39,296 nt of DNA from Bacteroidota bacterium (GTDB taxonomy: Bacteria > Bacteroidota > Bacteroidia > Bacteroidales > VadinHA17): positions 1 to 39,296 of the forward strand of contig JAUXED010000012.1 in assembly GCA_030618105.1 (NCBI GenBank). Direction: 5' to 3'. Under the pieces are notes generated by a model. It made no database searches and was not told the origin of the DNA. It saw only the letters and a list, made by a program, of their open reading frames with translations. The translations under genes were made by a program, and so were the position numbers. Positions within the stretch are counted from its first letter, which is position 1. Each line of letters opens with the position of its first letter. Shown piece after piece: positions 6,662 to 14,267 of the stretch.

Positions 6662-6820
6662 ATGAAGAAGATTTACAAAAAGCCTGAAATAAAAAAGATC
6701 GATCTGGATAATTCGATCTCACTTGTTATGCAGACCACCACCCCTGTCAACCCCACTCCCCGTGGTGGTGGTAAAGGAAGTGATGATTCACCGTTTGATG
6801 ATGATAAGCCATTTGGGTAA
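6662..6820 (+). CDS. candidate RiPP precursor peptide, 52 aa
   Basis: This small gene encodes 52 residues. The leader-like part (1-24) begins MKKIYKKPEIKKIDLD and contains YKKPEI at 5-10, which matches the YxxPxL/I motif that lasso RRE proteins bind. The C-terminal part has three Thr (25-27), a Pro-rich stretch, RGGGKG at 34-39, an Asp pair and DDSPFDDDKPFG at the end. It has no Cys, so thioether or thiazole-Cys chemistry is excluded. Possible acceptors for the local kinase or nucleotidyltransferase are Thr25-27, Thr32, Ser40 and Ser43. It has its own strong promoter and lies 177 bases after the nucleotidyltransferase. The role as precursor is inferred from size, leader motif and position; I cannot place the cleavage site. 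Confidence 0.78.
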   Translation: MKKIYKKPEIKKIDLDNSISLVMQTTTPVNPTPRGGGKGSDDSPFDDDKPFG

Positions 6821-6888
6821 GCCAACTTCATTATTTTTTATTCATAATTTTATTTTTGCCATTCGCCTTACGTTTTCATCCTTGTGAT

Positions 6889-6918
6889 GTTACTGGGTGC
6901 TGGGTGCTGGGTGCAAGG
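6889..6918 (+). repeat. TGGGTGC repeat in a convergent gap
   Basis: TTACTGGGTGC is followed by two more CTGGGTGC units and AAGG, giving three GGG runs and one GG run. The same words occur at 34461-34480. The gap between the peptide gene and nhaC (6821-7008) otherwise holds AAAGTAAAAAG-type words (6945-6985) and no gene. Confidence 0.8.
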
Positions 6919-7008
6919 TTTTGGCTTTTAACCTCAAACTCAAGGTAAAAGTAAAAAGATAAAAGTAAAAATTCGCAACTTAACTCGTAACCCGGAACCC
7001 GCAACTCT

Positions 7009-8493
7009 TTAGTAGTCCTTCCTGTCTTCCTCTTTCAGGGTTTTATCAGGTTCATCTTTTGCTAGTCTGCGGATCTTTATATTGAAAGCAGCCATGAAGA
7101 TACTCATAAAAGGACTGATGAGGTTAAAAAATGCAAAAGGAAGATAGGAGAGGGTAGGTACTCCCAGAATCCTGGCTTGTGTTGCCCCGCCGGTATTCCA
7201 GGGAATAAGGGGTGCGGTTACCGTGCCGGCATCCTCCAGGGTCCGGCTGAGCACCTCTGGTTTTAAACCCATGTTTCTGAAGGCTTTGAAATACATCCTG
7301 CCCGGAACAACGATTGAGATATACTGGTCTGATGCGGTAATATTGAAAAAAACACATGTGGCTACTGTTGAAGCGACAAGTGAGCCTGTTGATTTTGCAA
7401 ATTTTATAACACTTTGGGTTATCCTTATTAGTAAACCGGCTGATTCCATAACCCCTCCAAAAACCATTGCCGCGATAATTAGCCAGATTGTGTCCAGCAT
7501 ACCTGCCATCCCGTTGGTGGTAAGAAGCTCATTTACAGCTTCATTTTGAGTGGTGATAGCAACAGTTCCGAACATTGATTTTATCACTGCAATGTATGAT
7601 TTTAACATGTAGCATCCCTGGATATCTGTTATCTGGTGTATGATTTCAGGTTGAAAAATAACTGCAAATATCCCACCCAAAAGGGTTCCCGCGAAAAGTG
7701 ACGGTAAAGGAGGAGCTTTCATTACGATAATAAAGATCAGTAAAGCAGGAACAAGAAATAACCATGGGGTAACATTAAAACTTGTTTCAATAACGTGGCT
7801 AAACTCTCCCATATTGGTTTGCACGGTGTCAAAATTGTAGGTAAATCCTATGATCAGGAAAATGATAAGAGTTATCAGCATTGACGGACCGGTTGTCAGT
7901 GTCATATACCGGATATGTGTAAACAGATCGGTGCCGGACACTGCCGGGGCGAGATTGGTTGTATCAGACATGGGTGACATTTTATCCCCGAAATAAGCTC
8001 CGGATATGATAGAACCCGCCACGATACCTTCATTTATACCCATAGCACTTCCGATCCCGATAAGTGCAATACCGATTGTTGCAATAGTTGACCACGAGCT
8101 GCCGGTGGCAAGTGAGACTATTGAGCATATTACCACGGAGGCAAACAGGAAAATACCCGGATTGAGGATTTTTAAGCCATAATAGATCATTGCCGGAACA
8201 ACTCCGCTGATCATCCATGTGCCTGCCAGGGAACCGATCAGGAACAGGATAAGAATGGATGGCATGGCTGAATTGATGCTTTTAACAATACTTTTTCTTA
8301 TGGATTTCCATTCAAGACCTAGCCGGCTGGCAATTAACCCTGCAATGGCGGATGCAAAGATCAACGCCATCTGGTTAGCCCCGGATAATGTGTCATCACC
8401 AAAAAACAGGACGTTCAGGGTAAGAAAAAAGATCAGGAAAACTATGGGAATAAAAGCCTGGATTAATGAAGGCTTTTTTATATCATGGCTCAT
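7009..8493 (-). CDS. nhaC: Na+/H+ antiporter NhaC family
   Basis: This 494-residue membrane protein has about 11-12 hydrophobic segments and the family's conserved core GAYFGDKMSPMSDTTNLAP near residues 166-184, followed by SGTDLFTHIRYM. It should exchange Na+ for H+ across the inner membrane, in keeping with a Na+ cycle fed by the NQR whose genes begin the window. The start ATG at 8493 precedes MSHDIKKPSLIQAFIP. It converges on the peptide gene at 6662 and is downstream of wzc on the same strand with a 73-base gap. Substrate details within the NhaC family (lactate/malate exchange types exist) cannot be decided from sequence. Confidence 0.9.
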   Translation of the reverse strand: MSHDIKKPSLIQAFIPIVFLIFFLTLNVLFFGDDTLSGANQMALIFASAIAGLIASRLGLEWKSIRKSIVKSINSAMPSILILFLIGSLAGTWMISGVVPAMIYYGLKILNPGIFLFASVVICSIVSLATGSSWSTIATIGIALIGIGSAMGINEGIVAGSIISGAYFGDKMSPMSDTTNLAPAVSGTDLFTHIRYMTLTTGPSMLITLIIFLIIGFTYNFDTVQTNMGEFSHVIETSFNVTPWLFLVPALLIFIIVMKAPPLPSLFAGTLLGGIFAVIFQPEIIHQITDIQGCYMLKSYIAVIKSMFGTVAITTQNEAVNELLTTNGMAGMLDTIWLIIAAMVFGGVMESAGLLIRITQSVIKFAKSTGSLVASTVATCVFFNITASDQYISIVVPGRMYFKAFRNMGLKPEVLSRTLEDAGTVTAPLIPWNTGGATQARILGVPTLSYLPFAFFNLISPFMSIFMAAFNIKIRRLAKDEPDKTLKEEDRKDY

Positions 8494-8499
8494 ATAAGA

Positions 8500-8545
8500 A
8501 GTTCAAAGTTGAAAGTTCAAAAGTTAAAAGTTAAAGGAAGTTACG
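8500..8545. repeat. AAAGTTGAAAGTT repeat
   Basis: Tandem words GTTCAAAGTTGAAAGTTC and AAAGTTAAAAGTT lie between the wzc stop and the nhaC start. The same family occurs at 14068-14093 and, inverted, at 17449-17470. Confidence 0.75.
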
Positions 8546-8566
8546 GGTTAAGAGTTATCAACTAAT

Positions 8567-11026
8567 CTACCCTGATCTTTTACCGAACAGGAATCTCCTG
8601 ATCTTTGAATATAGATTCTTCGAAGTATCTTCCTCGTCACCATAATATCCCTGTCCATAACCATAGCCCTGTCCATAACCATAACCGTACCCATACCCGT
8701 ACCCATAACCAAAATAATAACCATATCCGTATCCATAGTAGCTGGGGATCTTAACATCGTTTACCAGGAGACTTAAGTTCTTAACATTTTTTTTGTTATA
8801 TAGTTCATCAATATATTGAACAACATTTTTAGAGGAATATTTCTGACGGACGATAAAAATATTGGTATCGGTGTACTGTGTCAAAAGTATGGCATCGGTA
8901 ACAATTGCAACAGGCGGAGTATCCAGGATCACATAATCGAATTCTTTTCTAGCTTTATTAAAGAATTCTTTCATTGACGGTTTTTCGAGAAGTTCCGCAG
9001 GGTTGGGAGGTATGGGGCCGGAGGATGCAATGTAAAGATTTTCAATATCAGTAGTCCGGATAACATCTTCATAACTTGTTTCATTAATCAGGTAAGTGCT
9101 CAAACCTTCATCATTATTCACATTAAAGTCTTTATGTATCTTGGGTTTCCTCATGTCTAATCCCACGAGCAGGGTTTTTTTGCCGGACATGGCAATAATA
9201 ACAGAAAGGTTTGTAGCCACAAAGGTTTTTCCTTCACCGCTTATGGTTGACGAAATTGAAATTACATTCCTTTCTTTTTCGGGTAACAGATACTGAATAC
9301 TGGTTCGAATGGATCTGAATGATTCGGCTATGGATGACTTTGGATTTTGTATTACCGGGAGGTCAGATTCACCGTGATTATGCCCAATAGATCCGAGAAT
9401 AGAAACATTTGTATTGTTTTCAATATCAGACCTGTCAATAATCTTGTTATTGAAATAATCGAATAGCAGGATGATAAATAGAGGAATTGCTAATCCAATA
9501 ACCAGTGCTATCATATAGTTCATTGAATTCTTTGGTGAGACTTTTGTCGCATTCTCAACGCGGGCTATATCAAGGATCTTATTATTAGGAATGTTTGATG
9601 CCTGAGCAATTCCTGATTCTGCCCTTTTCTCCAGCAGATATGTGTAAATATCATTATTCAGATTGAATTTTCGTTCAATTCCAATGAGTTCTCTCTCAGT
9701 AGCAGGTAATTTCCTTACCTCTTTAAGGACTTCCTCTATTCTTATGTCCATATCAACCATCGCGATATTAGTGGAATGGATCAGGTTTTCTAAATTTTCC
9801 AGGAGTCCTTCTATGGTATTTTTCAACTTTCGGGTTGTAATATCTATTAAAGGGTTATTTTCTTTCGCGGCAAAAAGCAACTCTGCTTTCTTAGAATAGA
9901 GGTCAGATAATTGTGTTAGAAGTGACATTAATACAGGATCGTTTATACCCACGACCGAAGGGGCTATAATATCTTTGAAGTCCGACTTACTTTTAATATA
10001 ATCAAGAAGATAATTATAGTATTTAAGTTTAATATCAAGCTGATTTCTTTCTTGTTGAAATGATTCAAGCTTTTCAAGAACCGCAGACCCCTCTCTGCTA
10101 ATGTCAAGGATCTTATGGGATTGCCTGAATTGCATTAAATTGGATTCAGCCGATGTGAGCGAATCGGTAATTTCCATTAACAGATCGTCAATAAACTTAA
10201 TAGTATTAACAGCAGTCAGGTTCTTTTCCTCCAGATCAGATCTGATAAATACTTCCATAAGCTTATTTAGATAGTCGACTTCCTGCCGGGCAACATACCC
10301 CTGGGTAGAAAGAGTCAGTATTGAACTTTCTTTATCGGTTACCGCAACACTAAGTTTGCTTCTATACCTGCTGGTGAGTGAATTAAGACTATTGAATATG
10401 AAATAGTACTTTCCGGATGACAGGTTTTCAGTGGAAAAATTCATTTTATCCCTTAAACCGACCGTAAAGTTAAAATCTTCGTTGATAAAGGGTTCGCCGA
10501 ATTTCATTCGTTTTTTAATATTGGATTCTTCATCAATCTCCAGTTCATATTCCATTTCTGAAATAATATTTATATAAACCGGGTATCCGTATCGTTGAGC
10601 GACTGATGTATCGGGCTTTACAATTATCGGTGATTGGATATAAAGTTTGGATTCTGCAATTCCCCTGCGTCCTACATTAACAAAGGTTATCTTGAAATCA
10701 TCCAGTTCCTTCATAACTTTTTGGGCAAGGGAATATGATTTCAGAATACCAATTTCGTTCTGTATATTCTTGCGGTTGCTGAACATATCAACACTTTCAA
10801 TGATTCTTTCAGCACCTATGAGTCCACCCCCTTTTTCTTCATCTCTGACAATAACCGTAGCATTGACACTATATATTGGTTCAGAATACCTGTTTATCAG
10901 ATATGCACTTGTAATGGTGAGGAATAGCGATAATGCAAACCAATACCAGTTAGAAAGTATCTTGAAAAGAAATTTCTTAATATCAATATTTTCTTCCTGG
11001 TAGATATGGTCGGTGCCGTATTCCAT
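8567..11026 (-). CDS. Wzc-like polysaccharide co-polymerase / tyrosine autokinase
   Basis: This 819-residue protein combines a Wzz-type chain-length domain (two membrane helices, near residues 33-53 and 505-525, around a coiled-coil periplasmic part) with a cytoplasmic BY-kinase domain. Walker A is STISGEGKTF near 591, the A' motif is LLVGLDMRKPKIH with Gly where the first Asp is usual, and Walker B is YVILDTPPV near 699. It ends in a Tyr- and Gly-rich tail (about residues 760-795) of repeated GYGYGQ units instead of the usual short Tyr cluster. Autophosphorylation on such tyrosines controls polymer length and export. It follows wza by 6 bases, so the two form an operon. No glycosyltransferase cluster is adjacent. 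Confidence 0.9.
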   Translation of the reverse strand: MEYGTDHIYQEENIDIKKFLFKILSNWYWFALSLFLTITSAYLINRYSEPIYSVNATVIVRDEEKGGGLIGAERIIESVDMFSNRKNIQNEIGILKSYSLAQKVMKELDDFKITFVNVGRRGIAESKLYIQSPIIVKPDTSVAQRYGYPVYINIISEMEYELEIDEESNIKKRMKFGEPFINEDFNFTVGLRDKMNFSTENLSSGKYYFIFNSLNSLTSRYRSKLSVAVTDKESSILTLSTQGYVARQEVDYLNKLMEVFIRSDLEEKNLTAVNTIKFIDDLLMEITDSLTSAESNLMQFRQSHKILDISREGSAVLEKLESFQQERNQLDIKLKYYNYLLDYIKSKSDFKDIIAPSVVGINDPVLMSLLTQLSDLYSKKAELLFAAKENNPLIDITTRKLKNTIEGLLENLENLIHSTNIAMVDMDIRIEEVLKEVRKLPATERELIGIERKFNLNNDIYTYLLEKRAESGIAQASNIPNNKILDIARVENATKVSPKNSMNYMIALVIGLAIPLFIILLFDYFNNKIIDRSDIENNTNVSILGSIGHNHGESDLPVIQNPKSSIAESFRSIRTSIQYLLPEKERNVISISSTISGEGKTFVATNLSVIIAMSGKKTLLVGLDMRKPKIHKDFNVNNDEGLSTYLINETSYEDVIRTTDIENLYIASSGPIPPNPAELLEKPSMKEFFNKARKEFDYVILDTPPVAIVTDAILLTQYTDTNIFIVRQKYSSKNVVQYIDELYNKKNVKNLSLLVNDVKIPSYYGYGYGYYFGYGYGYGYGYGYGQGYGYGQGYYGDEEDTSKNLYSKIRRFLFGKRSG
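8641..8748 (-). repeat. in-frame tandem repeat encoding the (GY)n tail of the Wzc-like kinase
   Basis: Six-base units of the type GGTTATGGGTATGG run through this stretch on the coding strand and encode GYGYGYGYGY with GQ interruptions. Such arrays expand and contract by slippage without breaking the frame, as each 6-bp unit encodes one Gly-Tyr pair. Confidence 0.85.
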
Positions 11027-11032
11027 TCTATG

Positions 11033-11803
11033 CTATAAATTAATAAAATTTAAAATCAATACAAGAGTGCTTATGGTTGAGAGAAATATAGAAAGTGTGG
11101 GGGCATTGATCCTAAACATTTTGGTGCTGATAGGTTCCACGTAAACGATGTCATTTGGAAGCAGGAAAAATCCTTCAGAAGAGAGAACCTTACTACTTGT
11201 AAGATCGATCCTGAAAGTTTCAGTTCCTGATTTTGTTGGTCTGATAATCAGAACTTTTTTCCTGTTGCCATAATCAGTGATATCTCCTGCCATTGCAATT
11301 GCTTCAAGCACTGTTAACTGGTTATTATAATTCCTGTACATACCGGGCCCATGAACTTCACCAAGAACCGAAAACTTAAAACTTATAAGTTTAACAACAA
11401 CAGATGAGTTCTTAAGGATATCATCCGCATGTGACTGAATTATGTTTTTAGCTTCTTCAACTGTTTTGTATAATACATTTACATTACCGATAATAGGTAA
11501 ATCAATATTACCGGAGTCGTTTACGCTATAACCATTGATAAAAAGGCTGGTTTCATTCTGGAAAAGGTTTTGCTGATACCTTCCGGATGTTAAATTAAAA
11601 ATTTCGTTTGCTTCCTGATTCATACTATATATTCTAATATAAAGTATGTCCTGCTTTTGTATCTTATAATCGATTGATTGTTTAAAAAAAATATTGTCTT
11701 CAGTCCCGGCATCCACATCCTGGAGATATAATAATTCCTTTTGGCTTGTACATGAGCTAAACAGAAGGGATAAAGCAATAATGACTTGAAAAAACCTTTT
11801 CAT
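11033..11803 (-). CDS. Wza-like polysaccharide export outer-membrane lipoprotein
   Basis: This 256-residue protein starts MKRFFQVIIALSLLFSSC, a lipoprotein signal with Cys18 as lipidation site. A longer frame reaches 11890, but that would put the start upstream of the promoter's expected transcript start and lose the signal peptide, so I use 11803. The body has a poly_export domain (YKIQKQDILYIRIYSMNQEA) and SLBB-type beta-grasp repeats (VLGEVHGPGMYRNYNNQLTV). The C-terminus is a hydrophobic helix (FLSTISTLVLILNFI). It should form the outer-membrane channel working with the Wzc-like protein encoded next. The promoter at 11860-11891 drives both. Confidence 0.9.
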   Translation of the reverse strand: MKRFFQVIIALSLLFSSCTSQKELLYLQDVDAGTEDNIFFKQSIDYKIQKQDILYIRIYSMNQEANEIFNLTSGRYQQNLFQNETSLFINGYSVNDSGNIDLPIIGNVNVLYKTVEEAKNIIQSHADDILKNSSVVVKLISFKFSVLGEVHGPGMYRNYNNQLTVLEAIAMAGDITDYGNRKKVLIIRPTKSGTETFRIDLTSSKVLSSEGFFLLPNDIVYVEPISTKMFRINAPTLSIFLSTISTLVLILNFINL

Positions 11804-11859
11804 TTTTAAGAGAAATTTAAAACGTCTAAAATAACTAAAATTCTTAATACACTTTACCA

Positions 11860-11891
11860 CAAACATAACCATAATCTCTATTTGTAGCAAA
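11860..11891 (-). promoter_or_regulatory. promoter of the wza-wzc operon
   Basis: On the minus strand, TTTG (11891-11888), a 20-base spacer and TATGTTTG (11867-11860) match the Bacteroidota consensus exactly. The transcript start would be near 11853, leaving a 50-base leader before the ATG at 11803. Confidence 0.75.
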
Positions 11892-11959
11892 TAAAACGGT
11901 TTAGTATAATTGGTTATATGGATGGGGGAAAATGTGATTGATTTTTCTTAACTTTGACA

Positions 11960-12010
11960 ATAGTTGAGTGAGGTGAGTAAGTTGAGTAGTTGAGTGGGTG
12001 AGTAAGTAAG
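11960..12010. repeat. GAGTAAGTTGAGTAG simple repeat
   Basis: Degenerate tandem words of AGTTGAGTGAGGTGAG type. This is the inverse of the family at 1688-1735 and 30061-30104. Confidence 0.75.
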
Positions 12011-12117
12011 GAAGAAAGGTAAAAGTGAGGAAAGAAAAGAAGAAAGTAAGAAGAATGGAGGAAGGAGAAGAGCAATAGTTGCGTTTTTTTGTTAGTTTTC
12101 CAGTAGTAGCTAAAATT

Positions 12118-12708
12118 ATGGAGTTAGATTTCGATTTTTTTTCAATTGAACCGGGAGAAAAACACCCGAAACAGGGAAGGATACTGATCTCTGAACCTTT
12201 CCTCAGGGATCCATATTTCAAACGTTCCATTGTTTTTCTGACAGAGCATAATAAAGAGGGAACTATTGGATTTGCCCTGAACAAACCGGTACAAACCCCA
12301 CTTAATGAGGTGCTTGAAGGCTTTCCTGATATCGACGTTAAAGTATCGCTGGGAGGACCCGTTGGGACCAACACAATTCATTATCTGCATACAATGGGTG
12401 ATATTATTCCCAAAAGTGTGCAGGTTTATAAAAATATCTTTTGGGGTGGTGATTTTAATGCTGTTAAAACTCTTATAACTACCGGGAAGCTTGATAAATC
12501 TCAAATAAGATTTTTTATTGGATACTCAGGATGGAAACCAGGACAACTTGAAAATGAAATTTCTGAGAATTCCTGGTTAATTACTGAATTGGAACCTGGT
12601 TTTATTATGCGTGATCCTGATGAGAATATCTGGAAGGAGATATTACAAAAATTAGGTAAAAAATATAGAATGTGGGCTGATTTTCCCGAAAACCCGGGGA
12701 TGAATTGA
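12118..12708 (+). CDS. YqgE/AlgH family protein
   Basis: This 196-residue protein belongs to the YqgE/AlgH (DUF179) family: GRILISEPFLRDPYFKRSIV, GTIGFALNKP, SLGGPVG and FFIGYSGWKPGQLENEI are its conserved blocks. The molecular role of the family is not settled; in some Gammaproteobacteria it has been linked to alginate gene regulation. The ATG at 12118 fits the family's usual N-terminus; a TTG at 12079 would add 13 residues without family similarity. It probably acts in the cytoplasm. Directly after the stop codon begins a GGGATAGAG minisatellite. It converges on the heptose phosphatase gene. Confidence 0.93.
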   Translation: MELDFDFFSIEPGEKHPKQGRILISEPFLRDPYFKRSIVFLTEHNKEGTIGFALNKPVQTPLNEVLEGFPDIDVKVSLGGPVGTNTIHYLHTMGDIIPKSVQVYKNIFWGGDFNAVKTLITTGKLDKSQIRFFIGYSGWKPGQLENEISENSWLITELEPGFIMRDPDENIWKEILQKLGKKYRMWADFPENPGMN

Positions 12709-12928
12709 TGGAAGAAGGGGATAAAGGGGATAGAGGGAATAGAGGGGATAGAGGGAATAAAGGGAATAAAGGGAATAAAGGGAATAAAGGGAATAGATGG
12801 AATAGAGGGAATAGATGGAATAGAGGGAATAAAGAAATAATGGAAGAATGGAAAGATGCCCGCCTGACCGGACGGGCAGGGAAGAGTGTAATATTGGAAA
12901 ACTTTTTATCTTTCTAATAGCTAATAGC
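12709..12928 (+). repeat. Gene-end repeat element, copy B (array, GC hairpin and conserved tail)
   Basis: This element fills the whole gap between the convergent yqgE and gmhB stops. It starts with about 14 units of GGGATAGAG/GGGAATAAAG (12715-12840), continues with ATGGAAGAATGGAAAGATG, and ends with the same tail as copy A at 1328-1459 including AGCTAATAGC. Compared with copy A it has an extra GC-rich hairpin of about 22 bases. A reading frame through the array would give a collagen-like Gly-x-Arg/Lys repeat, which I regard as accidental. Confidence 0.9.
12858..12877. terminator. GC-rich hairpin between convergent genes
   Basis: GCCCG and CGGGC form a stem around an inner CC/GG pair. It sits within copy B of the repeat and is absent from copy A. 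It could act as a bidirectional terminator, or it could be a REP-like insertion; no T-tract follows directly. Confidence 0.45.
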
Positions 12929-13409
12929 TTATCTGTGATAGTATATCTAGCAGATTTTGGTTTGGTTTTATTTTGATACCTGATAAACCAACTTGTTTTC
13001 CAGCCTCAATATCTCTCTCATTATCACCAATCATGTAAGATTTGTCAGGATCAATATTGAAACGTGCCAGAGCTTTTTCAATGAGTAAAGGTTCAGGTTT
13101 TCTGCATAGGCATTTTTCAATATCAGAGTGATGCGGACAATAGTAAAATTCTTTTATATCTATCCCTTCAATTTCAAATTGCTTTTTTAGCTCACTATGG
13201 ATCTTTTCAACATGTTCTTTTGTATAAATTTGTTTTGCTATTCCACCCTGGTTTGTAATTATAATCAATAAAAATCCCATATCAGTGAATCTTTTCAGGG
13301 CATCGACAACTCCATTATTTATTCTAATATCGTCTGTTTTATAGATATAGTAATGTCCGGCTTCATTGAGCAGAACCCCGTCACGGTCAAGAAATATAGC
13401 TTTTTGCAT
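12921..13409 (-). CDS. gmhB: D-glycero-D-manno-heptose-1,7-bisphosphate 7-phosphatase-like HAD protein
   Basis: This 162-residue HAD-IIIA phosphatase has FLDRDGVLLNE with the catalytic Asp8 and Asp10, IITNQGGI, and MIGDNERDIEAGKQVG. A zinc loop YYCPHHSDIEKCLCRKP carries the three Cys and the His typical of GmhB. GmhB removes the 7-phosphate in ADP-heptose synthesis for lipopolysaccharide core; related HisB-N phosphatases share the motifs, but no his genes are nearby. Length fits the family. The stop codon lies inside the AGCTATTAG end of repeat copy B. No partner heptose genes are in the window. Confidence 0.85.
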   Translation of the reverse strand: MQKAIFLDRDGVLLNEAGHYYIYKTDDIRINNGVVDALKRFTDMGFLLIIITNQGGIAKQIYTKEHVEKIHSELKKQFEIEGIDIKEFYYCPHHSDIEKCLCRKPEPLLIEKALARFNIDPDKSYMIGDNERDIEAGKQVGLSGIKIKPNQNLLDILSQISY

Positions 13410-13455
13410 TTTGTTAAGTTAAGTAAGTAAAGTTAGTAATTTAACTCTTCACGAT

Positions 13456-14067
13456 TCACAATCCCAATTGCTGAAAAAACAGTTTTATTAATCCGGGATC
13501 AATAAAAATCGGAAATATAAAACCAAAAATTGCTCCAAGAAAATGGGCGTCATGGTTAATATTGTCTTTGCCTCTTTTGCTCATATACTGTGAATATACC
13601 AGGTACAAAATACCTGCAATAATTCCGGGAAGGGGTATAAAGTAAAGGAATAATTTATTAAGTGGTGCAAAGAAAATACTGGTGAAAACTATAGCAGATA
13701 CCGCACCTGAAGCTCCTACGGAATTATAAAATGTATCTTCTTTGTGTTTCAAAAGCGTTGTGGTTGTGGCGAATAGAATACCTCCGGCATATAACAATAA
13801 GAAACTAATATTAGGATTCTTAAGCAATCCGGCTATCGCGAGTTGTTTAAAATATTGTTCAACTATAGTGCCAAATGAAAATAAAACGATCATATTAATG
13901 ATAAGATGCATCCAGTCGGCATGCAAGAAAGCATGGGAAAAAAGGCGGTAGTATTCTTTTCTGTGATATACCCGGTAAGGATTAAATTGCATCTTTGACA
14001 TAAGACCAGGACGACCAAAAGAAATAATAGTAATAACTGAAGTGATAATTATTATGCCTATTGTCAT
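13456..14067 (-). CDS. rhomboid family intramembrane serine protease
   Basis: This 203-residue membrane protein has six or so hydrophobic segments and the rhomboid catalytic dyad: VGASGAVSA with Ser120 and HDAHFLGAIFG with His175. HADWMHLIINM near residue 49 is the conserved histidine-rich stretch. I start it at 14067 because a promoter at 14094-14124 would begin transcription near 14087, after the alternative ATG at 14124, and because the extra 19 residues are encoded by an AAAGTTGAAAGT repeat. Rhomboids cleave transmembrane substrates within the membrane; the substrate here is unknown. It is transcribed on the same strand as, and downstream of, the holA gene. Confidence 0.9.
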   Translation of the reverse strand: MTIGIIIITSVITIISFGRPGLMSKMQFNPYRVYHRKEYYRLFSHAFLHADWMHLIINMIVLFSFGTIVEQYFKQLAIAGLLKNPNISFLLLYAGGILFATTTTLLKHKEDTFYNSVGASGAVSAIVFTSIFFAPLNKLFLYFIPLPGIIAGILYLVYSQYMSKRGKDNINHDAHFLGAIFGFIFPIFIDPGLIKLFFQQLGL

Positions 14068-14093
14068 TAAGTTAAAAGTTGAAAGTTGAAAGT
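14068..14093. repeat. AAAGTTGAAAGTT repeat in the rhomboid leader
   Basis: GTTAAAAGTTGAAAGTTG and AAAGTC units fill the space between the -7 element and the start codon, so they would form nearly the entire 5' leader of the rhomboid mRNA. Confidence 0.75.
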
Positions 14094-14124
14094 CAAAAAT
14101 ATAATATGCTGATAATATATCCAA
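14094..14124 (-). promoter_or_regulatory. promoter of the rhomboid protease gene
   Basis: The minus strand has TTG (14124-14122), a 20-base spacer and TATTTTTG (14101-14094), a good match to the Bacteroidota consensus. It decides the start codon of the gene. Confidence 0.7.
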
Positions 14125-14208
14125 GTGAAAGTCTATTTGTTGATTTGTGGATAAGTTTATTTGTAAGATTAAGTAATGATAAACATATTAACCTCTAAAC
14201 TCATACAT

Positions 14209-14266
14209 TTATAAACTATTTATCACCTCATCGCCTCATTACTTCATCACCTCATCACCTCATTAC
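14209..14266. repeat. TCATCACCTCATCACC repeat
   Basis: TTTATAAACT followed by degenerate CATCACCTCATC units lies just downstream of the holA stop. The same arrangement, including the TTTATAAACT start, occurs at 32151-32189, and the words recur at 34481-34515. Confidence 0.8.
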
Positions 14267-14267
14267 A

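Larger units (their letters stand above)
11804..12117. other. divergent intergenic region between wza and yqgE
   Basis: This 314-base gap holds the wza promoter, a TAACTTTG -7-like element on the plus strand at 11949-11956 without a matching -33 box, and a GAGTAAGTTGAGTAG-type simple repeat at 11960-12010 that grades into a purine-rich AAGAAAGTAAGAAG tract to 12075. No gene is visible in it. Confidence 0.7.

Noticed and set aside
1763-6820. Calling the locus a lasso peptide cluster outright
   Set aside because: The B2 protease and asparagine-synthetase-like cyclase are missing and the leader Thr position does not fit well, so lasso topology is not supported by this window alone.
12709-12840. 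CRISPR array
   Set aside because: The units are 9 bp and directly adjacent, without spacers of unique sequence, and no cas genes are present.
12705-12917. Open frame reading as a collagen-like Gly-x-Arg/Lys protein
   Set aside because: It is the in-frame translation of the GGGATAGAG array between two convergent genes, without signal peptide or own start signals. The same array gives IEG repeats in another frame.
14068-14124. Longer N-terminus for the rhomboid protease
   Set aside because: The start at 14124 lies within the -33 box of a good promoter, and the extra residues come from an AAAGTTGAAAGT repeat.
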